Positions 38,701 to 44,053 of a stretch of 64,000 nucleotides of DNA are shown in pieces (the first letter of the stretch is position 1; every line of letters starts with the position of its first letter). Position numbers and translations under genes: made by a program. The DNA lies in assembly GCA_946406115.1 (NCBI GenBank), contig OX291547.1, positions 17,303,001 through 17,367,000 on the forward strand. The letters are read 5' to 3'. Source of the DNA: Apoda limacodes (Eukaryota; Arthropoda; Insecta; Lepidoptera; Limacodidae). The notes below the pieces were generated by a model, which saw only the letters and a list, made by a program, of their open reading frames with translations, was not told the origin of the DNA and searched no databases.

Positions 38701-41700
38701 ATCCTATAAAGGTACTGTTTTTTTGCTTATTTTGATTAAAAGCAAGCCATTTTCTACATTTTATAGTCAAATTCTCAGACGTTAATAGCACTTATGTATC
38801 AAATGATTCTGAATAGATTATTTATTTTGATGTCACCAAACCCAGCAGTTCAATTGAAAGAAGTTAATGATTAAATGATCATACCTCTCACTGTCGAAGT
38901 GCGTAGAGTTGTCATCGACTGATGCATTCCGGGCGTCAGTCGAGCCAAAGCTGTCAAGAAGTGAAGTCTGGTCGATGCGGACGATAAGGATGTCTCCAGT
39001 CTGGATGTCTGCGGATCCCTCCCACGACACTACGGCTGGTGGGCACTCTTCGGTGGACGGGATGGCACCCCTGCCCCCGCGTGTCACACAATCCTCCGCC
39101 ATCAACACACACAGAAATTTACGATAATTTATAACAGAAGCAGATGCATTAAATGCGCACCGACAAGATGGCATGTAAATATATGCCTCAATGGATTGAG
39201 CAATAGACAAACTAACCTTCATATCTAATACCTTTAAACGAGCAATTCTTGTATATATGTATATATATATATAATCGGAATCTCGGAAACGGCTACAACG
39301 ATTTTCATGAAATTTAGTATGCGGGGGGTTTCGGGGACGATAAATCGATCTAGCTAGGTTTCATTTTTAAAAAACGTCGTTTTATCCGTGTTTTTAGGCA
39401 ATGATAAACTGAAAAATATGACTCTTCCTGACATCTATTGGCGAGTAGTAATAAGCAACATTAAAGCTATTTGACAATAGATGGCGTAATTAAGCAACGC
39501 TTAAGCTACTTGACAATAGATGGCGTTGTTTAAAAAAAACGAGCAACGCTCGGTCCTCCAGGTACTAATATATTAAGTTTGTCGCGCAATGATATTACTT
39601 TACATTTTTATCAATGCCAACTATAAGCTGCCTGCCAAAGTATTCTCTACAGACTACAGTATGGGGTTCTTCAAGAAAGAAGTTATTAGATTTTTGAAAA
39701 GTCAGCAAAGCGCGAGTTATTAGTGTTGCAAGCTTAAACATTAAATTAGAACTCCGCACAATGAGTATTATTCAGATATATTTGAAATACTGTACAGATT
39801 TTGTTGAAAATGATTTTTGTGGGAAGTTTTTATAAAACTGTTGTGATTTTTTTCAGATTCTTAAAACTCACGGTTCAATAGTTAGAGGGGATGCAAAGTA
39901 TGCACTTCAGAATAAAAATAACCTTTTGCAAATGCAATTGAAAATCTATATGGCGATGCCCCAACGATAAACAGACAAAATTACTAGATGGGGTCAGGGA
40001 AAAAAAATGTTATCACTTAGTTCAACTTTTCAAAACTTGATATGGTGATTAGCGATGCACATGGCGGATGAATTATAAGGGTTTGACATTCGGATTCGGA
40101 CGGATAGACGGACAAAACGATATAACGAAATCAAAGGGTTCTGTTCTTACTATTTGCCTACGAAACCCGAAAAATTAGGTAGAGCAACTAAATATAAATG
40201 ATGTTAGATAGGTATAGTAAGGGTTTTAAGCTTACCTATATAAAGTCTCACTATAAACAATTTGTACAAAACGATTTACTGTTTACAGTATCTAAATAAT
40301 GGCTTATTACTTTTAACGTCCATGCAGCTTACTTCCCGCATTGCTATAACACATGCATAAGACATTAAAATCTTAACAATAACGTTACTCGAACTCGATC
40401 TTTATAGATGCTTCCAATCCTTAAGAAACTTTAAGAAAACCTTTACCTGTCGTAACTCTACTAGAAGCTTATTTTTATAGGCTCATGAATTCGGAAGTAC
40501 CTATATGCAAGTACCTACACGAATTTCCAGACGTAAGACTTGGATACATTTTTGTCAAATGCCTAAGCCTGAAGTGTTCGGGACATTTCGCAATAAGCTC
40601 TCTGATTGCTTTATCTTTAGTTAGACAATTAAAACAACAAATAAATCAGAAAAAACTGCGTCAAAATTTAACAACCAGTTAAAAATATCTTACAATACAT
40701 ATGTTTTTTACATTTTGCTATAAGGTTATATGTTAAATATACAAAATATGAAAAACTCTGTATGACATCAAAATTGTAGAGTTACAAATCGATAACATAA
40801 TCCGCAGCAAAAGATTAAAATCCTGCAGATAGGTCGCGCGCTCTCAATGTGTTTAATCTCAGAACAGAAAATGAATAAAAATCCAAGACTCTTTTCAACC
40901 GCTGTGGCCTCAAAAGACTTGAATCGTCTCAATGTTTGAGTAAGGCTTAAGGGGTGAGGAACGAAATGAATATAAGCAAAGCTGAAAAAGCTTCTACGTT
41001 AAAGCAAAAAGCTTTTTCCTCATCTGACTTTGCTAAGACGATTTATTGCTTTTGTGTGTTGACCTCGCAATATCCGCAGCGTTGTCGCGAACTTAGTTGT
41101 CCGGACAAGAATCTTTTACTTAAACAGCAGTACCTACATAAATTGCACATTTTTTTTGATACTATCTACTTTTACTAATTTTTTTTAAGTGTACGGCAGG
41201 TAAGTTTTTTTGCGATATTTTTGCATTTAAAAAAATATTTTTAATGTAATCTCGAATTCGAGATATGTTTAATTGATTAACTCATGGCTTGTTAATCGCG
41301 GTACCTGGTTTACTCGATAAATAGACTAGTTTGAACTAGGTAAGTTATAAAAATATGGCGGATAGAGTTTGCAAATAGTTTTTTGGATTCTTAAAACCTC
41401 TTTTTAGGCATATGTTGTACGTTAGCGGTCGACATGCATCGAGTGGTCGGTAGCAGTAGAGATGGGATGTCGCACAGAACACAGAACAAGAGTGATATGA
41501 AAAGGAGTCAGAATTAGTGATTGAGGCTAACTAGTATTTTATTTTGGGGGGAGGGGGGTTAGTAATATGTTAGTAATATTCCCCATTTTTATGCCTTTTG
41601 GGTCACAGAAACCCCTGTTGCAACCCCTCTTTTGTTTTTCAAAAAGGATTCCATATGATTCCCATTTTAATGAATTTATGACTCCCCTATAATAAGAGGG

Positions 41701-44053
41701 GTCACAAAAACCTCTCTTACGACCCCTTTTTTTCTCAAAAAGGGGTCCATATAATTACCCATTTTAATAAATTTGATGACTCCCCTAAAATAAGCGGGGA
41801 AGTCAAAAAAATCCCTCTTGCGCCCCCTTTTTTTGAAAAGGGGTTTTTACCTATAACTTCCCATTTTGATGATCGATATCGAGTCCATCAATACTAGCAA
41901 TGATTTTACCTAACATTTTCTTGAGACTCTATTTTTTTTAAAAAAAGAGGGGATTCGATACTCCCCCCCACTCCTGACCAAATCAAAACTATTTAGCCGT
42001 TAACCAATATTACTAATTTTAAATCTTTTAAATACCACTTTCCGTGCGACATCCCATCTCTACTGCTACCGACCACTCGATGCATGTCGAGCGCTAGCGT
42101 GCGACATATGGCCATAAAGAGATTTTAATCGATTCCACTGTCCTATTGCAAGTTTAAGACTGAAAAAATAGCATGTCTTCAAACATTCTTAAACTAGAAA
42201 CTTACTGTATTTGTTTAAAGCTATCTGTTAATAAAAAATAACGGCTGACCGTCGGGTTTGTCTATTCTCAATCCTTAACTCCTTGTCAACAATTGCGGGA
42301 ACATAATTAATTTCATTTAATTTTAAGTAACTATAAAGCTAGAGAATTACTGTAATAGAATTACTATATGTTATGGGATATAATTGTAATTAATGGATTT
42401 CCAATTTTTACGCTAAGCTATTCGCCAACTTTTAAGATACTAACATTGTCGATTTTAGCTTAACGCACATAAAATGTATATGCGCATTGGGGGCCCCTTT
42501 TGAGCAAATGAAATCCGTTTGTATGGCATCCCGATTGCCGTACTAACACTATTTACAGATTTTAATCTCCAATTTCTAATATTTATAAATTATGATCAGT
42601 TCTAAACTGCATTCTTTATGATATTAGTGTATTTATAGTATGTAAGTAACTTATAAATATAACGCGCAAATTTAAGTACCTACAATGTTTAACAAACGAA
42701 ACTTAGAACTACTTACCTACCTAAACTATGCCGCTAAATGAAAATTTTAAGCGCTGTTGTATCTTGAGACTAAACGAAGAGAGTCCAATTATTGTTTTTG
42801 TCAGTAACCCACAATTAATCTTGTGATGTTGCACAAACAAAATAAATACAATCTTGAACCGTCTATCTGTTTTTACGTAATCTTTTTAATCAAACACTAA
42901 ATCCGGAACATAATCCCACAATACTTATTAGTAAAAATGCTTTGAAATAAATTTCAAAACTATAATAAATATAATTTGAAAATTATCAGGTGCATGAAAG
43001 CAAAGCTGCAACAGCTTACAATATATATCATCACTTTCAATTGATACCTAACACTGCATCATTGAAAATCTTTTTTTTAGTTCATAACTTTATGTCCTCT
43101 AGAGGACGCCATATTCAATTTAATGTGACGTCACGTATCCTATAACCAGAGAACGATCAAGACGCTCCAACGAGACGTCATTTGTCAAATTATTAAAAGT
43201 AGTTTAGACGTTATGAGGGCACAGATAAACATACAAATACCCACATGATCAAAAATCATAACCCTTTTTTTGCATCGCGGCGCCTTTATTTTCCGAAATT
43301 TTTATTCATTAATCAAAAACGACATAGCCTTGCGGTAGGTAATAAATAGGCAATCCAGCATTTCTTTATTTAACAAATAACATGGATTTTGGATACATTA
43401 GTATTTCTTTTTTCAGTTGGCCATAAATAATAAAATAAAACGGGAGCTCAAAGTTTGTATGAGAATTTCCCGAAAACTGAACGAGTAAAGCCCACTTGTA
43501 CCTACTACATAAAGTCTTTAATATAATAATAAAAATAATTTACAATTCTTACCGTAACAGGTAAACGTAGTTCATGAGTTTCGTTTCCTCGCCACAGTCG
43601 TGATTCCCGCGGCAGCACCGACAACTCACACTCCACAGCTCCCAGCCTCTCTTGAAGTCTCGCGGAGTGCACTGCCACTCCCGCCACACTAGAACCGCTA
43701 TTTAACTTTTGCTTTCTTGCACTTTTCGCTACCCCTTTTGTGGTCGTGTGTACTTTAGTCGTTGAATAGAGCCTCGTAGTCGGGCTCTCGCTGGTTGTGG
43801 TTGCTTTTGTTTCACTAACGTTTTTATTTTCGTGTGAAGTGGAAAATGGTGATATTGTAGACGTTAATGGTTTGAGACTTGGTTCTGGTGAAGCTATAAT
43901 TGCTGCGGCATGTAATATTGTTGGCTTTGTTGCGTTTAAGACTTTTTTTGGTGCTAATGTTGTCTCCGACAAACATAATCCAATTAGCGGTAGGAGCAAC
44001 GCAATTACCGCGGCCAACGCAAGCGACATCTTTATCCTATTTTGAATATTGTT
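2548..44053 (-). CDS. DNER: DNER/weary-like EGF-repeat transmembrane protein, 5' 554 codons (eight coding exons, 3' end outside window)
   Basis: CDS is the join of 44029-43553, 39093-38885, 30565-30393, 14224-14106, 14009-13856, 11572-11309, 3428-3286 and 2670-2548, all minus strand. Total is 1662 nt with no stop, and every intron is GT-AG with compatible phase (0,2,1,0,1,1,0). Layout: signal peptide about 1-21, Ser/Thr-rich region to about 115, cysteine-poor region to about 305, then EGF modules at C308-C342, C348-C384, C389-C427, C436-C472, C479-C510 and C517-C548. Mammalian DNER, a neuronal Notch ligand, has the same signatures in the same order: a HxxC(D/S)xxxGxxxxPL region, then CSGKG, then an EEYNEC-type module start. 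Drosophila weary is, as I recall, the fly counterpart. The expected role is a cell-surface EGF ligand or receptor in Notch signalling. The remaining EGF, membrane and cytoplasmic exons would lie left of base 1. Family assignment is from recalled homology, not a search. Confidence 0.85.
2671..3285 (-). other. Intron between coding exons 7 and 8
   Basis: 615-bp AT-rich intron with consensus GT-AG ends. I see no repeat or coding signal in it. Confidence 0.8.
3286..3428 (-). CDS. DNER: DNER-like coding exon 7: end of EGF 4 and EGF module 5
   Basis: Residues 466-513. The acceptor is 'gtggttttgcag' (phase 1) and the donor is CTCAAG/gtatgt (phase 0). It starts inside the last loop of EGF 4 (YTGEQC), then encodes EGF 5 with cysteines at 479, 484, 490, 499, 501 and 510. 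The EVEYNEC entry into EGF 5 is close to the EEYNEC of vertebrate DNER, one of the stronger family clues. GC content is well above that of the flanking introns. Confidence 0.87.
4220..4640 (+). repeat. Old dispersed repeat, copy 1 (pair with 42118-42500)
   Basis: From 'aaaatcgataccactgtcct' to 'aaatgtatatgcgcgtta' it aligns, with small indels, to 42118-42500 in the same orientation. Shared landmarks include 'ttactgtatttgtttt', 'aaaaaataacggt', 'aactccttatcaac' and 'attactgtaatagaatt'. By eye the copies are roughly three-quarters to four-fifths identical. No coding frame is evident. Confidence 0.7.
5500..5880 (-). mobile_element. 3' end of a reverse-transcriptase element (C-terminal fragment)
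   Basis: On the minus strand from about 5870 it reads a C-terminal tail: a DPWSSD/TKSFVKDL region, LSQRLDLAVQRGNAASVNGT, then GFTLDEIFFLL. AT-rich 3' flank follows. The phrase I(S/D)xx(I/V)QxGNxASVxGT recurs at about 25570-25680, in the spacer of the large inverted repeat, so both belong to one reverse-transcriptase family. The 62-aa open frame at 5720-5532 is only its end. Confidence 0.6.
5985..6265 (+). repeat. Dispersed repeat family B, copy 1
   Basis: Begins 'ctttaaacgagcaattcc' and includes 'gtaaatcgatctagctagg', 'aaacgtcgttttatccgt' and 'cttgacaatagatggcgt'. The same phrases in the same order occur at 39228-39567. Probably a non-autonomous transposon; ends are approximate. Confidence 0.7.
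7935..8025 (+). repeat. Tail of the 'gggttccgta' interspersed repeat (family D)
   Basis: The end phrase 'ggaacccttcgtgtgcgag' followed by 'cttgcacttggccgatttt' matches the ends of the copies at 22678-22975 and 33441-33870. Only the 3' part is recognisable. Confidence 0.55.
8170..8605. repeat. Repeat rich in attcgg/ccgaat motifs
   Basis: Clusters of 'atattcgg' at the left (8188-8245) and of 'ccgaata/attcgg' at the right (8495-8585) flank an AT-rich middle. The paired motifs suggest a non-autonomous DNA element with internal inverted sub-repeats. I could not define exact terminal repeats or a target duplication. Confidence 0.45.
8728..8806 (+). repeat. Two-copy short tandem repeat
   Basis: The unit 'gtaatttactttaacacg' plus 'aaaacgctgtgaaaagta' occurs twice in a row with a few changes (period about 39 bp). 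Confidence 0.6.
9905..10012 (-). mobile_element. Tail of a non-LTR element, copy 1
   Basis: On the minus strand it runs through a palindromic 'tgcctgaaggcatta' block to 'aataaagaatttt' and an (ATT)n tail. The same block, 'cttaatgccatgaggcatt' then 'ctaccag', is at 62135-62230. This is the usual 3' end of a LINE, or a SINE using its tail, with a microsatellite terminus. Confidence 0.55.
10067..10275 (+). mobile_element. Short non-autonomous Helitron, complete
   Basis: Starts TC in 'tccatactaatattataaa' after an A and ends 'gcaaaagCTAG' before a T, as Helitrons do when they insert between A and T. The inside holds 'gtctgtctgtctgtttcct', 'cacgcttaagcccg' and 'ccgataaccgaattta...'-type sequence. 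It has no coding capacity and would need a RepHel protein from elsewhere. The 70-aa minus open frame over it is not a gene. Confidence 0.8.
11309..11572 (-). CDS. DNER: DNER-like coding exon 6: EGF modules 2 (end), 3 and 4
   Basis: Residues 378-466. The acceptor is 'tgttgttag' before GTTTTACAGG (phase 1) and the donor is CCAG/gtaaaa (phase 1). It completes EGF 2 (FTGRKC), encodes EGF 3 (cysteines 389, 397, 403, 416, 418, 427) and most of EGF 4 (436, 441, 446, 461, 463). EGF 4 has an acidic insert (EHDDNDVDG) between its third and fourth cysteines. A short GC-rich linker (PAAGGA) separates modules 3 and 4. The two plus-strand open frames over this exon are shadows. Confidence 0.87.
11573..13855 (-). 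other. Intron between coding exons 5 and 6 (2.3 kb)
   Basis: AT-rich, with one recognisable LINE tail at about 12664-12900 listed separately. I see nothing else in it. Confidence 0.75.
12664..12900 (-). mobile_element. 3' tail of a non-LTR retrotransposon
   Basis: On the minus strand it ends 'gaataaattatattgaat' with an AATAAA-type tail. The body contains 'gaagaaccggcaagaaactc' and 'caatgaatgtcactacgcc'-like sequence that I recognise from lepidopteran LINE tails. No reading frame survives. Confidence 0.5.
13856..14009 (-). CDS. DNER: DNER-like coding exon 5: end of EGF 1 and most of EGF 2
   Basis: Residues 327-378. The acceptor is 'atatatccgtag' before GATGGGTAC (phase 0) and the donor is TACG/gtaatg (phase 1). 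It contains the C-terminal half of EGF 1 (C331, C333, C342) and EGF 2 cysteines 348, 353, 359, 373 and 375. C333 is followed at once by C334 (CQCCPGY), a seventh cysteine in a six-cysteine fold. The run to DACNPSPCLNNGIC resembles the DACQRKPCQNNASC region of vertebrate DNER. Confidence 0.86.
14106..14224 (-). CDS. DNER: DNER-like coding exon 4: start of the EGF region
   Basis: Residues 287-326. The acceptor is 'tttgtttacag' before TTGTATCAG (phase 1) and the donor is TCTATG/gtacgg (phase 0). It encodes the end of the cysteine-poor region (CVRLKVTVKSDNC) and the first half of EGF 1 with the CSGKGVC motif, nearly the CSGKGKC of vertebrate DNER. The 97-bp intron to exon 5 (14105-14010) is the shortest in the gene. 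Confidence 0.86.
14338..14706 (+). mobile_element. Internally deleted mariner element with transposase N-terminus
   Basis: Flanked by TA on both sides (14336-14337, 14707-14708). The left end 'ggtcgtggaaaaagtctttt' pairs with the right end, whose reverse complement is 'ggtgggggaaaaagtttctt'. A reading frame from about 14470 gives MSESNEEIRYILKFYYKKG and NAVSVSVAQSWLKSFQSG, the helix-turn-helix start of a mellifera-type mariner transposase. The whole DDD catalytic part is missing, so it could move only with outside transposase. Confidence 0.85.
16592..16812 (+). mobile_element. LINE 3'-coding fragment, copy 1 of the 'LGPFDSVQRRAV' family
   Basis: Reads a decayed version of the segment found intact at 29200-29420: 'agcttggcccttttgactcg', the CxxYRL-type region, then 'tttctaccatcgcaccgctc'. 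Frame breaks are present. The minus open frame at 16771-16520 is a shadow. Confidence 0.7.
17965..18035. repeat. TA-rich microsatellite
   Basis: Runs of (TA)n interrupted by CA. Low complexity only. Confidence 0.9.
18311..18487. repeat. Short inverted repeat (MITE-like)
   Basis: 'gtttctaggataaaactgtg' near 18326 is matched in inverse by 'cgcagttttatcctagaaac' ending near 18475. The arms are about 25 bp with roughly 100 bp between. No clear target duplication, so it could be one end of a larger element. Confidence 0.55.
18640..18890 (-). repeat. Dispersed repeat family C, copy 1 (inverted relative to 50000-50295)
   Basis: From 'aaaacgagttgcactccgg' through 'cacttctgccggcactcc'-type sequence and 'tgtcaagaaataataatg' to 'ccatatccaatctccctgta' it is the reverse complement of the block at 50000-50295. 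The 110-aa minus open frame over it (18748-18416) is not supported as a gene. Confidence 0.75.
19058..19123. repeat. GT-rich microsatellite
   Basis: Imperfect (GT)n with TATG and GACG interruptions. Confidence 0.9.
19174..19482. mobile_element. piggyBac-type MITE
   Basis: 309 bp flanked by TTAA on each side (19170-19173, 19483-19486), starting CCC and ending GGG as piggyBac elements do. Subterminal sequences 'gagcattttgccgtct' at the left and 'gaacggcaaaatgctc' at the right are inverted copies. No transposase frame is present. Confidence 0.7.
19965..20266 (+). mobile_element. LINE 3' end, copy 2 of the 'LGPFDSVQRRAV' family
   Basis: Contains decayed 'atgcccacgactactttcca', 'ttcttcaagaaagaagttat' and the 3' block 'cgtaagcttgtttgccacct' followed by 'tagtgatataataat'. 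It matches the last 300 bp of the copy at 28998-29700. Confidence 0.75.
21505..21830 (+). mobile_element. tRNA-derived SINE
   Basis: The head has a pol III A-box-like 'tggtctagggg' and, about 45 bp on, a B-box-like 'gtttcgagcccg', the usual tRNA spacing. The body has 'gaaaacgtcgtcaggaaacctgc'-type sequence that I know from insect SINEs. Its last part, 'gaagtccacaatctgcacta' to 'ctctgtgaggttat', is repeated twice in tandem (period about 57 bp). Confidence 0.7.
22678..22975 (+). repeat. 'gggttcc' interspersed repeat family D, copy with both ends
   Basis: Starts 'ttagggttccttatacaaag', passes 'ctgtccgtccgtctgtcacc' and 'aaattttcacagatgtattt', and ends 'gcgagtccgactcacacttg'. The same order is seen at 33441-33870. 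This is an abundant lepidopteran interspersed repeat; its transposon class is not clear to me. Confidence 0.7.
23121..25333 (+). repeat. Left arm of a ~2 kb inverted repeat; decayed reverse-transcriptase gene, + orientation
   Basis: Runs from 'tgcattacaaaaattgcca' to 'ttccatatatagcaatttt' and is matched inversely by 26354-28356. Inside, broken frames read VFQVQEQGTYDAILSLPNGS, HLNDLI, GFGSKGGCEAAGHSVRSFL and QQGDPLGPALF-like pieces, the order expected of a reverse-transcriptase palm. Many stops and shifts make it a pseudogene. The left arm carries about 250 bp (around 23897-24147) that the right arm lacks. The 82-, 93- and 97-aa open frames are pieces of this relic. Confidence 0.85.
25325..25395. 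repeat. TA microsatellite at the inner edge of the left arm
   Basis: (TA)n run broken by 'tagtagtagt', lying exactly where homology to the right arm stops. Confidence 0.85.
25400..26353 (-). pseudogene. Spacer: C-terminal part of the same decayed reverse transcriptase
   Basis: Minus strand, continuing from the right arm. Residues read CHPHTCSCGSDVDEHGFHGL, then SAGRFSRHSSLNDTIKWAL and VPSVLDVNPLEF, a CxCG...HGLSC...GRxxRH motif that I associate with the tail of one animal reverse-transcriptase family. Further on, about 25790-25570, it reads FLAQRISKSIQIGNIASVLG, as at 5720-5680. AT-rich 3' sequence to about 25400 follows. Frame shifts are present; the plus open frames here are shadows. Confidence 0.65.
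26354..28356 (-). repeat. Right arm of the ~2 kb inverted repeat; decayed reverse-transcriptase gene, - orientation
   Basis: Reverse complement of 23121-25333. One 82-codon stretch (27499-27251) differs from its partner (24223-24471) at four residues. Relative to the left arm it lacks about 250 bp near 27590 and has about 50 bp more near 26445-26495. It runs on into the spacer, so this arm plus spacer looks like the parental element and the left arm its inverted partial duplicate. Confidence 0.85.
28580..28997 (+). repeat. Tandem duplication, two copies of 209 bp
   Basis: The segment with 'ttagggttccgtagaatgag', 'tgtatttgtaaagccctatt' and 'tagaagttagccaacaactc' is present twice head to tail with only one or two base changes. 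It belongs to the 'gggttccgtagaatgagaat' repeat also seen at 47560. The second copy joins directly to a LINE fragment at 28998. Confidence 0.85.
28998..29700 (+). mobile_element. LINE 3' end, longest copy of the 'LGPFDSVQRRAV' family
   Basis: An open frame reads GVDISSDVQFRDHL, then ASKKLGVLNRAKQYF, LLLYKSQVRPHMEYC, LGPFDSVQRRAVRIVDD and LWNELPAKVF, then 'ccgtaagcttgtttgccacc' and an A-run at about 29680-29703. This is the region after the reverse-transcriptase palm of a non-LTR element of the jockey/CR1 group. The 5' part is missing, so it is a dead truncated copy. The 305-codon frame from 28711 joins it to the upstream tandem repeat by chance. Confidence 0.8.
30393..30565 (-). CDS. DNER: DNER-like coding exon 3
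   Basis: Residues 229-287. The acceptor is 'gtcctcttcccag' (phase 2) and the donor is ATAG/gtaagt (phase 1). It reads VYQVTRQGHEHCDVSEGSLL, then LTLYDKDLTEGVNLII. This parallels the vertebrate DNER stretch with a single cysteine after the WKV block and a later (N/H)FIG or VNLIIG segment, upstream of the first EGF. No domain name is known to me; secreted side. Confidence 0.85.
31053..31272 (-). mobile_element. Degenerate Helitron, minus orientation
   Basis: The left part 'gattttgccagcagctcgcc' and 'ggaactccttaatta', and the right part 'tcacatttaaaatactagtt', are decayed forms of the ends of the clear copy at 54766-55077. Edges are approximate. Confidence 0.6.
31685..31945 (+). repeat. Two-copy tandem repeat, period about 130 bp
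   Basis: 'ttgagaaa(c/a)atg...', 'taactgaagaaatgcatttt' and 'cacgagactgcaattactca' recur in order with about 15% change. It explains the internally repeated 142-aa open frame at 31751-32179, which is otherwise AT-rich and not gene-like. Confidence 0.7.
32391..32932. mobile_element. TIR element with remnants of a Tc1/mariner-type transposase
   Basis: 542 bp between TA dinucleotides (32389-32390 and 32933-32934). About 33-bp inverted ends: left 'aagggtctttcaaatagggc', and the right end, reversed, 'aaggatctttcaacaagggc', then both 'gggtcgatgttga'. Plus strand 32680-32805 reads RSAENIAAVRENVQ and QSISRRAQEYSLS, a transposase DNA-binding region of the IS630/Tc1 superfamily. The catalytic core is deleted. 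Confidence 0.8.
33441..33870 (+). repeat. 'gggttcc' interspersed repeat family D, second long copy
   Basis: Runs from 'tttagggttccttacttaaa' to 'aacccttcgtgcgcgagttc'. An inner segment ('ggctcccatacaacaaacgt') is partly duplicated about 130 bp later, making this copy longer than the one at 22678. Confidence 0.7.
33898..34215 (+). repeat. 37-38 bp tandem array, about eight units
   Basis: The unit is 'tacgaaatattacgtgtcta' plus 'cgtgtaaactaaaaata'. Units alternate between 'acgtgtctacgtg' and 'atgtggctgcgtg', giving a 75-76 bp higher-order period over the first half and drifting at the right end. Confidence 0.9.
34479..35133 (+). mobile_element. Non-autonomous Helitron, 655 bp
   Basis: Starts TC in 'tctatatatataaaaatgaa' after A and ends 'ccgggtcagCTAG' before T. 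The inside is built from repeats of 'gtcaagtgcgagtcggactc' and 'aactcgaagacggctggacc'. No coding capacity. Confidence 0.8.
35274..35482 (-). mobile_element. Short non-autonomous Helitron, minus orientation
   Basis: The right end reversed reads 'tccatactaatattataaa' and the left end reversed reads 'gcgggcaaaaggtag', so CTAG has become GTAG. Same family and length (209 bp) as 10067-10275. Confidence 0.75.
35593..37353. mobile_element. Foldback element: long inverted arms, interrupted by a LINE
   Basis: The left arm starts 'cttaggttgtgagagtagcc'. The right arm, read in reverse from about 37353, starts 'cttaggttgttagaacagcc'. Landmarks shared in inverse order include 'ggccgtgatttttatagt', 'ccctaacttaggatactaat', 'tactgtccgga', 'aggcagtgaaca' and 'aaaatactcattaag'. 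The arms meet at about 36800-36850. The left arm has extra material (about 35770-35890 and 36030-36100) and a LINE insertion at 36196-36672. Confidence 0.85.
36196..36672 (-). mobile_element. LINE 3' end, copy of the 'LGPFDSVQRRAV' family, nested in the foldback
   Basis: Minus strand. It reads FYRLYNGLCSEELFEMMPTA and WNELPAKVCSKDYSMGFFKK, then 'cgtaagcttgtttgccacct' and an A-run (T-run on the plus strand at 36200-36216). The uninterrupted right arm of the foldback shows the pre-insertion sequence, so this came in after the foldback formed. The 129-aa plus frame is a shadow. Confidence 0.85.
38885..39093 (-). CDS. DNER: DNER-like coding exon 2
   Basis: Residues 160-229. The acceptor is placed at 'gttgatggcggag' before GATTGTGTG (phase 0) and the donor is GAGAG/gtatga (phase 2). 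It reads DCVTRGGRGAIPST, AVVSWEGSADIQTGDILIVR and DQTSLLDSFGSTDARNASVD. The acceptor is pyrimidine-poor close to the AG, but it is the first AG after a stretch of about 100 bases without one, and its phase fits both neighbours. Two possible N-glycosylation sites (NAS, NST). The region is the acidic, cysteine-poor ectodomain. Confidence 0.78.
39228..39567 (+). repeat. Dispersed repeat family B, copy 2
   Basis: Starts 'cctttaaacgagcaattctt' and ends 'gcaacgctcggtcctccagg'. The block 'ctacttgacaatagatggcg' occurs twice near the end, a short tandem gain not seen at 5985-6265. Confidence 0.7.
39630..39740 (+). mobile_element. LINE 3' scrap, copy of the 'LGPFDSVQRRAV' family
   Basis: 'acagtatggggttcttcaag' and 'ttagatttttgaaaagtcag' match the last coding part of 28998-29700. 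Only about 110 bp remain. Confidence 0.7.
39745..40175 (+). repeat. Decayed family D-like repeat
   Basis: 'attagaactccgcacaatga' at the left and 'ggttctgttcttactatttg' near the right resemble decayed 'gggttccgtagaatgag' repeat ends, with the 'gacggatagacggacaaaac' block typical of it. Confidence 0.45.
41371..42158. mobile_element. Long-TIR non-autonomous DNA element with internal 100-bp direct repeats
   Basis: Near-perfect inverted ends of at least 65 bp carry 'cgacatgcatcgagtggtcg' and 'gtagcagtagagatgggatg' (left 41411-41475, right about 42047-42112). Weaker pairing continues outward to about 41371 and 42158. Between them are three direct copies of a unit of about 100 bp (41581-41860) containing 'gggtcacagaaacccctgtt' or variants. 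No transposase frame. Target duplication not resolved. Confidence 0.8.
42118..42500 (+). repeat. Old dispersed repeat, copy 2 (pair with 4220-4640)
   Basis: 'tttaatcgattccactgtcc' to 'aaatgtatatgcgcattgg' aligns with 4220-4640 in the same orientation. Its left edge overlaps the outermost part of the long-TIR element, so that element may have formed within, or carry part of, this repeat. Confidence 0.7.
43553..44053 (-). CDS. DNER: DNER-like first coding exon: 5' UTR end, signal peptide, Ser/Thr-rich region
   Basis: ATG at 44029-44027 begins MSLALAAVIALLLPLIGLCL, a clear signal peptide with likely cleavage after LCLS. Residues 22-115 are rich in Thr, Ser and Pro (probable O-glycosylated stalk), with N-glycosylation sites NAT, NVS and NET over the exon. 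Residues about 116-159 are GC-richer: ECELSVLPRESRLW, then HELRLPVT. The donor is ACG/gtaaga (phase 0). A good acceptor, 'ttatttgtttcag', ends 24 bases before the ATG, so transcription starts in a separate upstream exon. The open frame past the donor is intron. Confidence 0.85.

Larger units (their letters stand above)
30566..38884 (-). other. Intron between coding exons 2 and 3 (8.3 kb)
   Basis: Holds the elements listed between 31053 and 37353. A stretch at about 30600-30670 has a faint tRNA/SINE look but not enough to call. From about 37360 to 38880 the sequence is AT-rich with no recognisable content. Confidence 0.7.
39094..43552 (-). other. Intron between coding exons 1 and 2 (4.5 kb)
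   Basis: Contains repeat family B, a LINE scrap, a family D tail, a long-TIR element and the second copy of the old dispersed repeat, all listed. About 40200-41370 and 42500-43550 show nothing I recognise. Confidence 0.7.
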
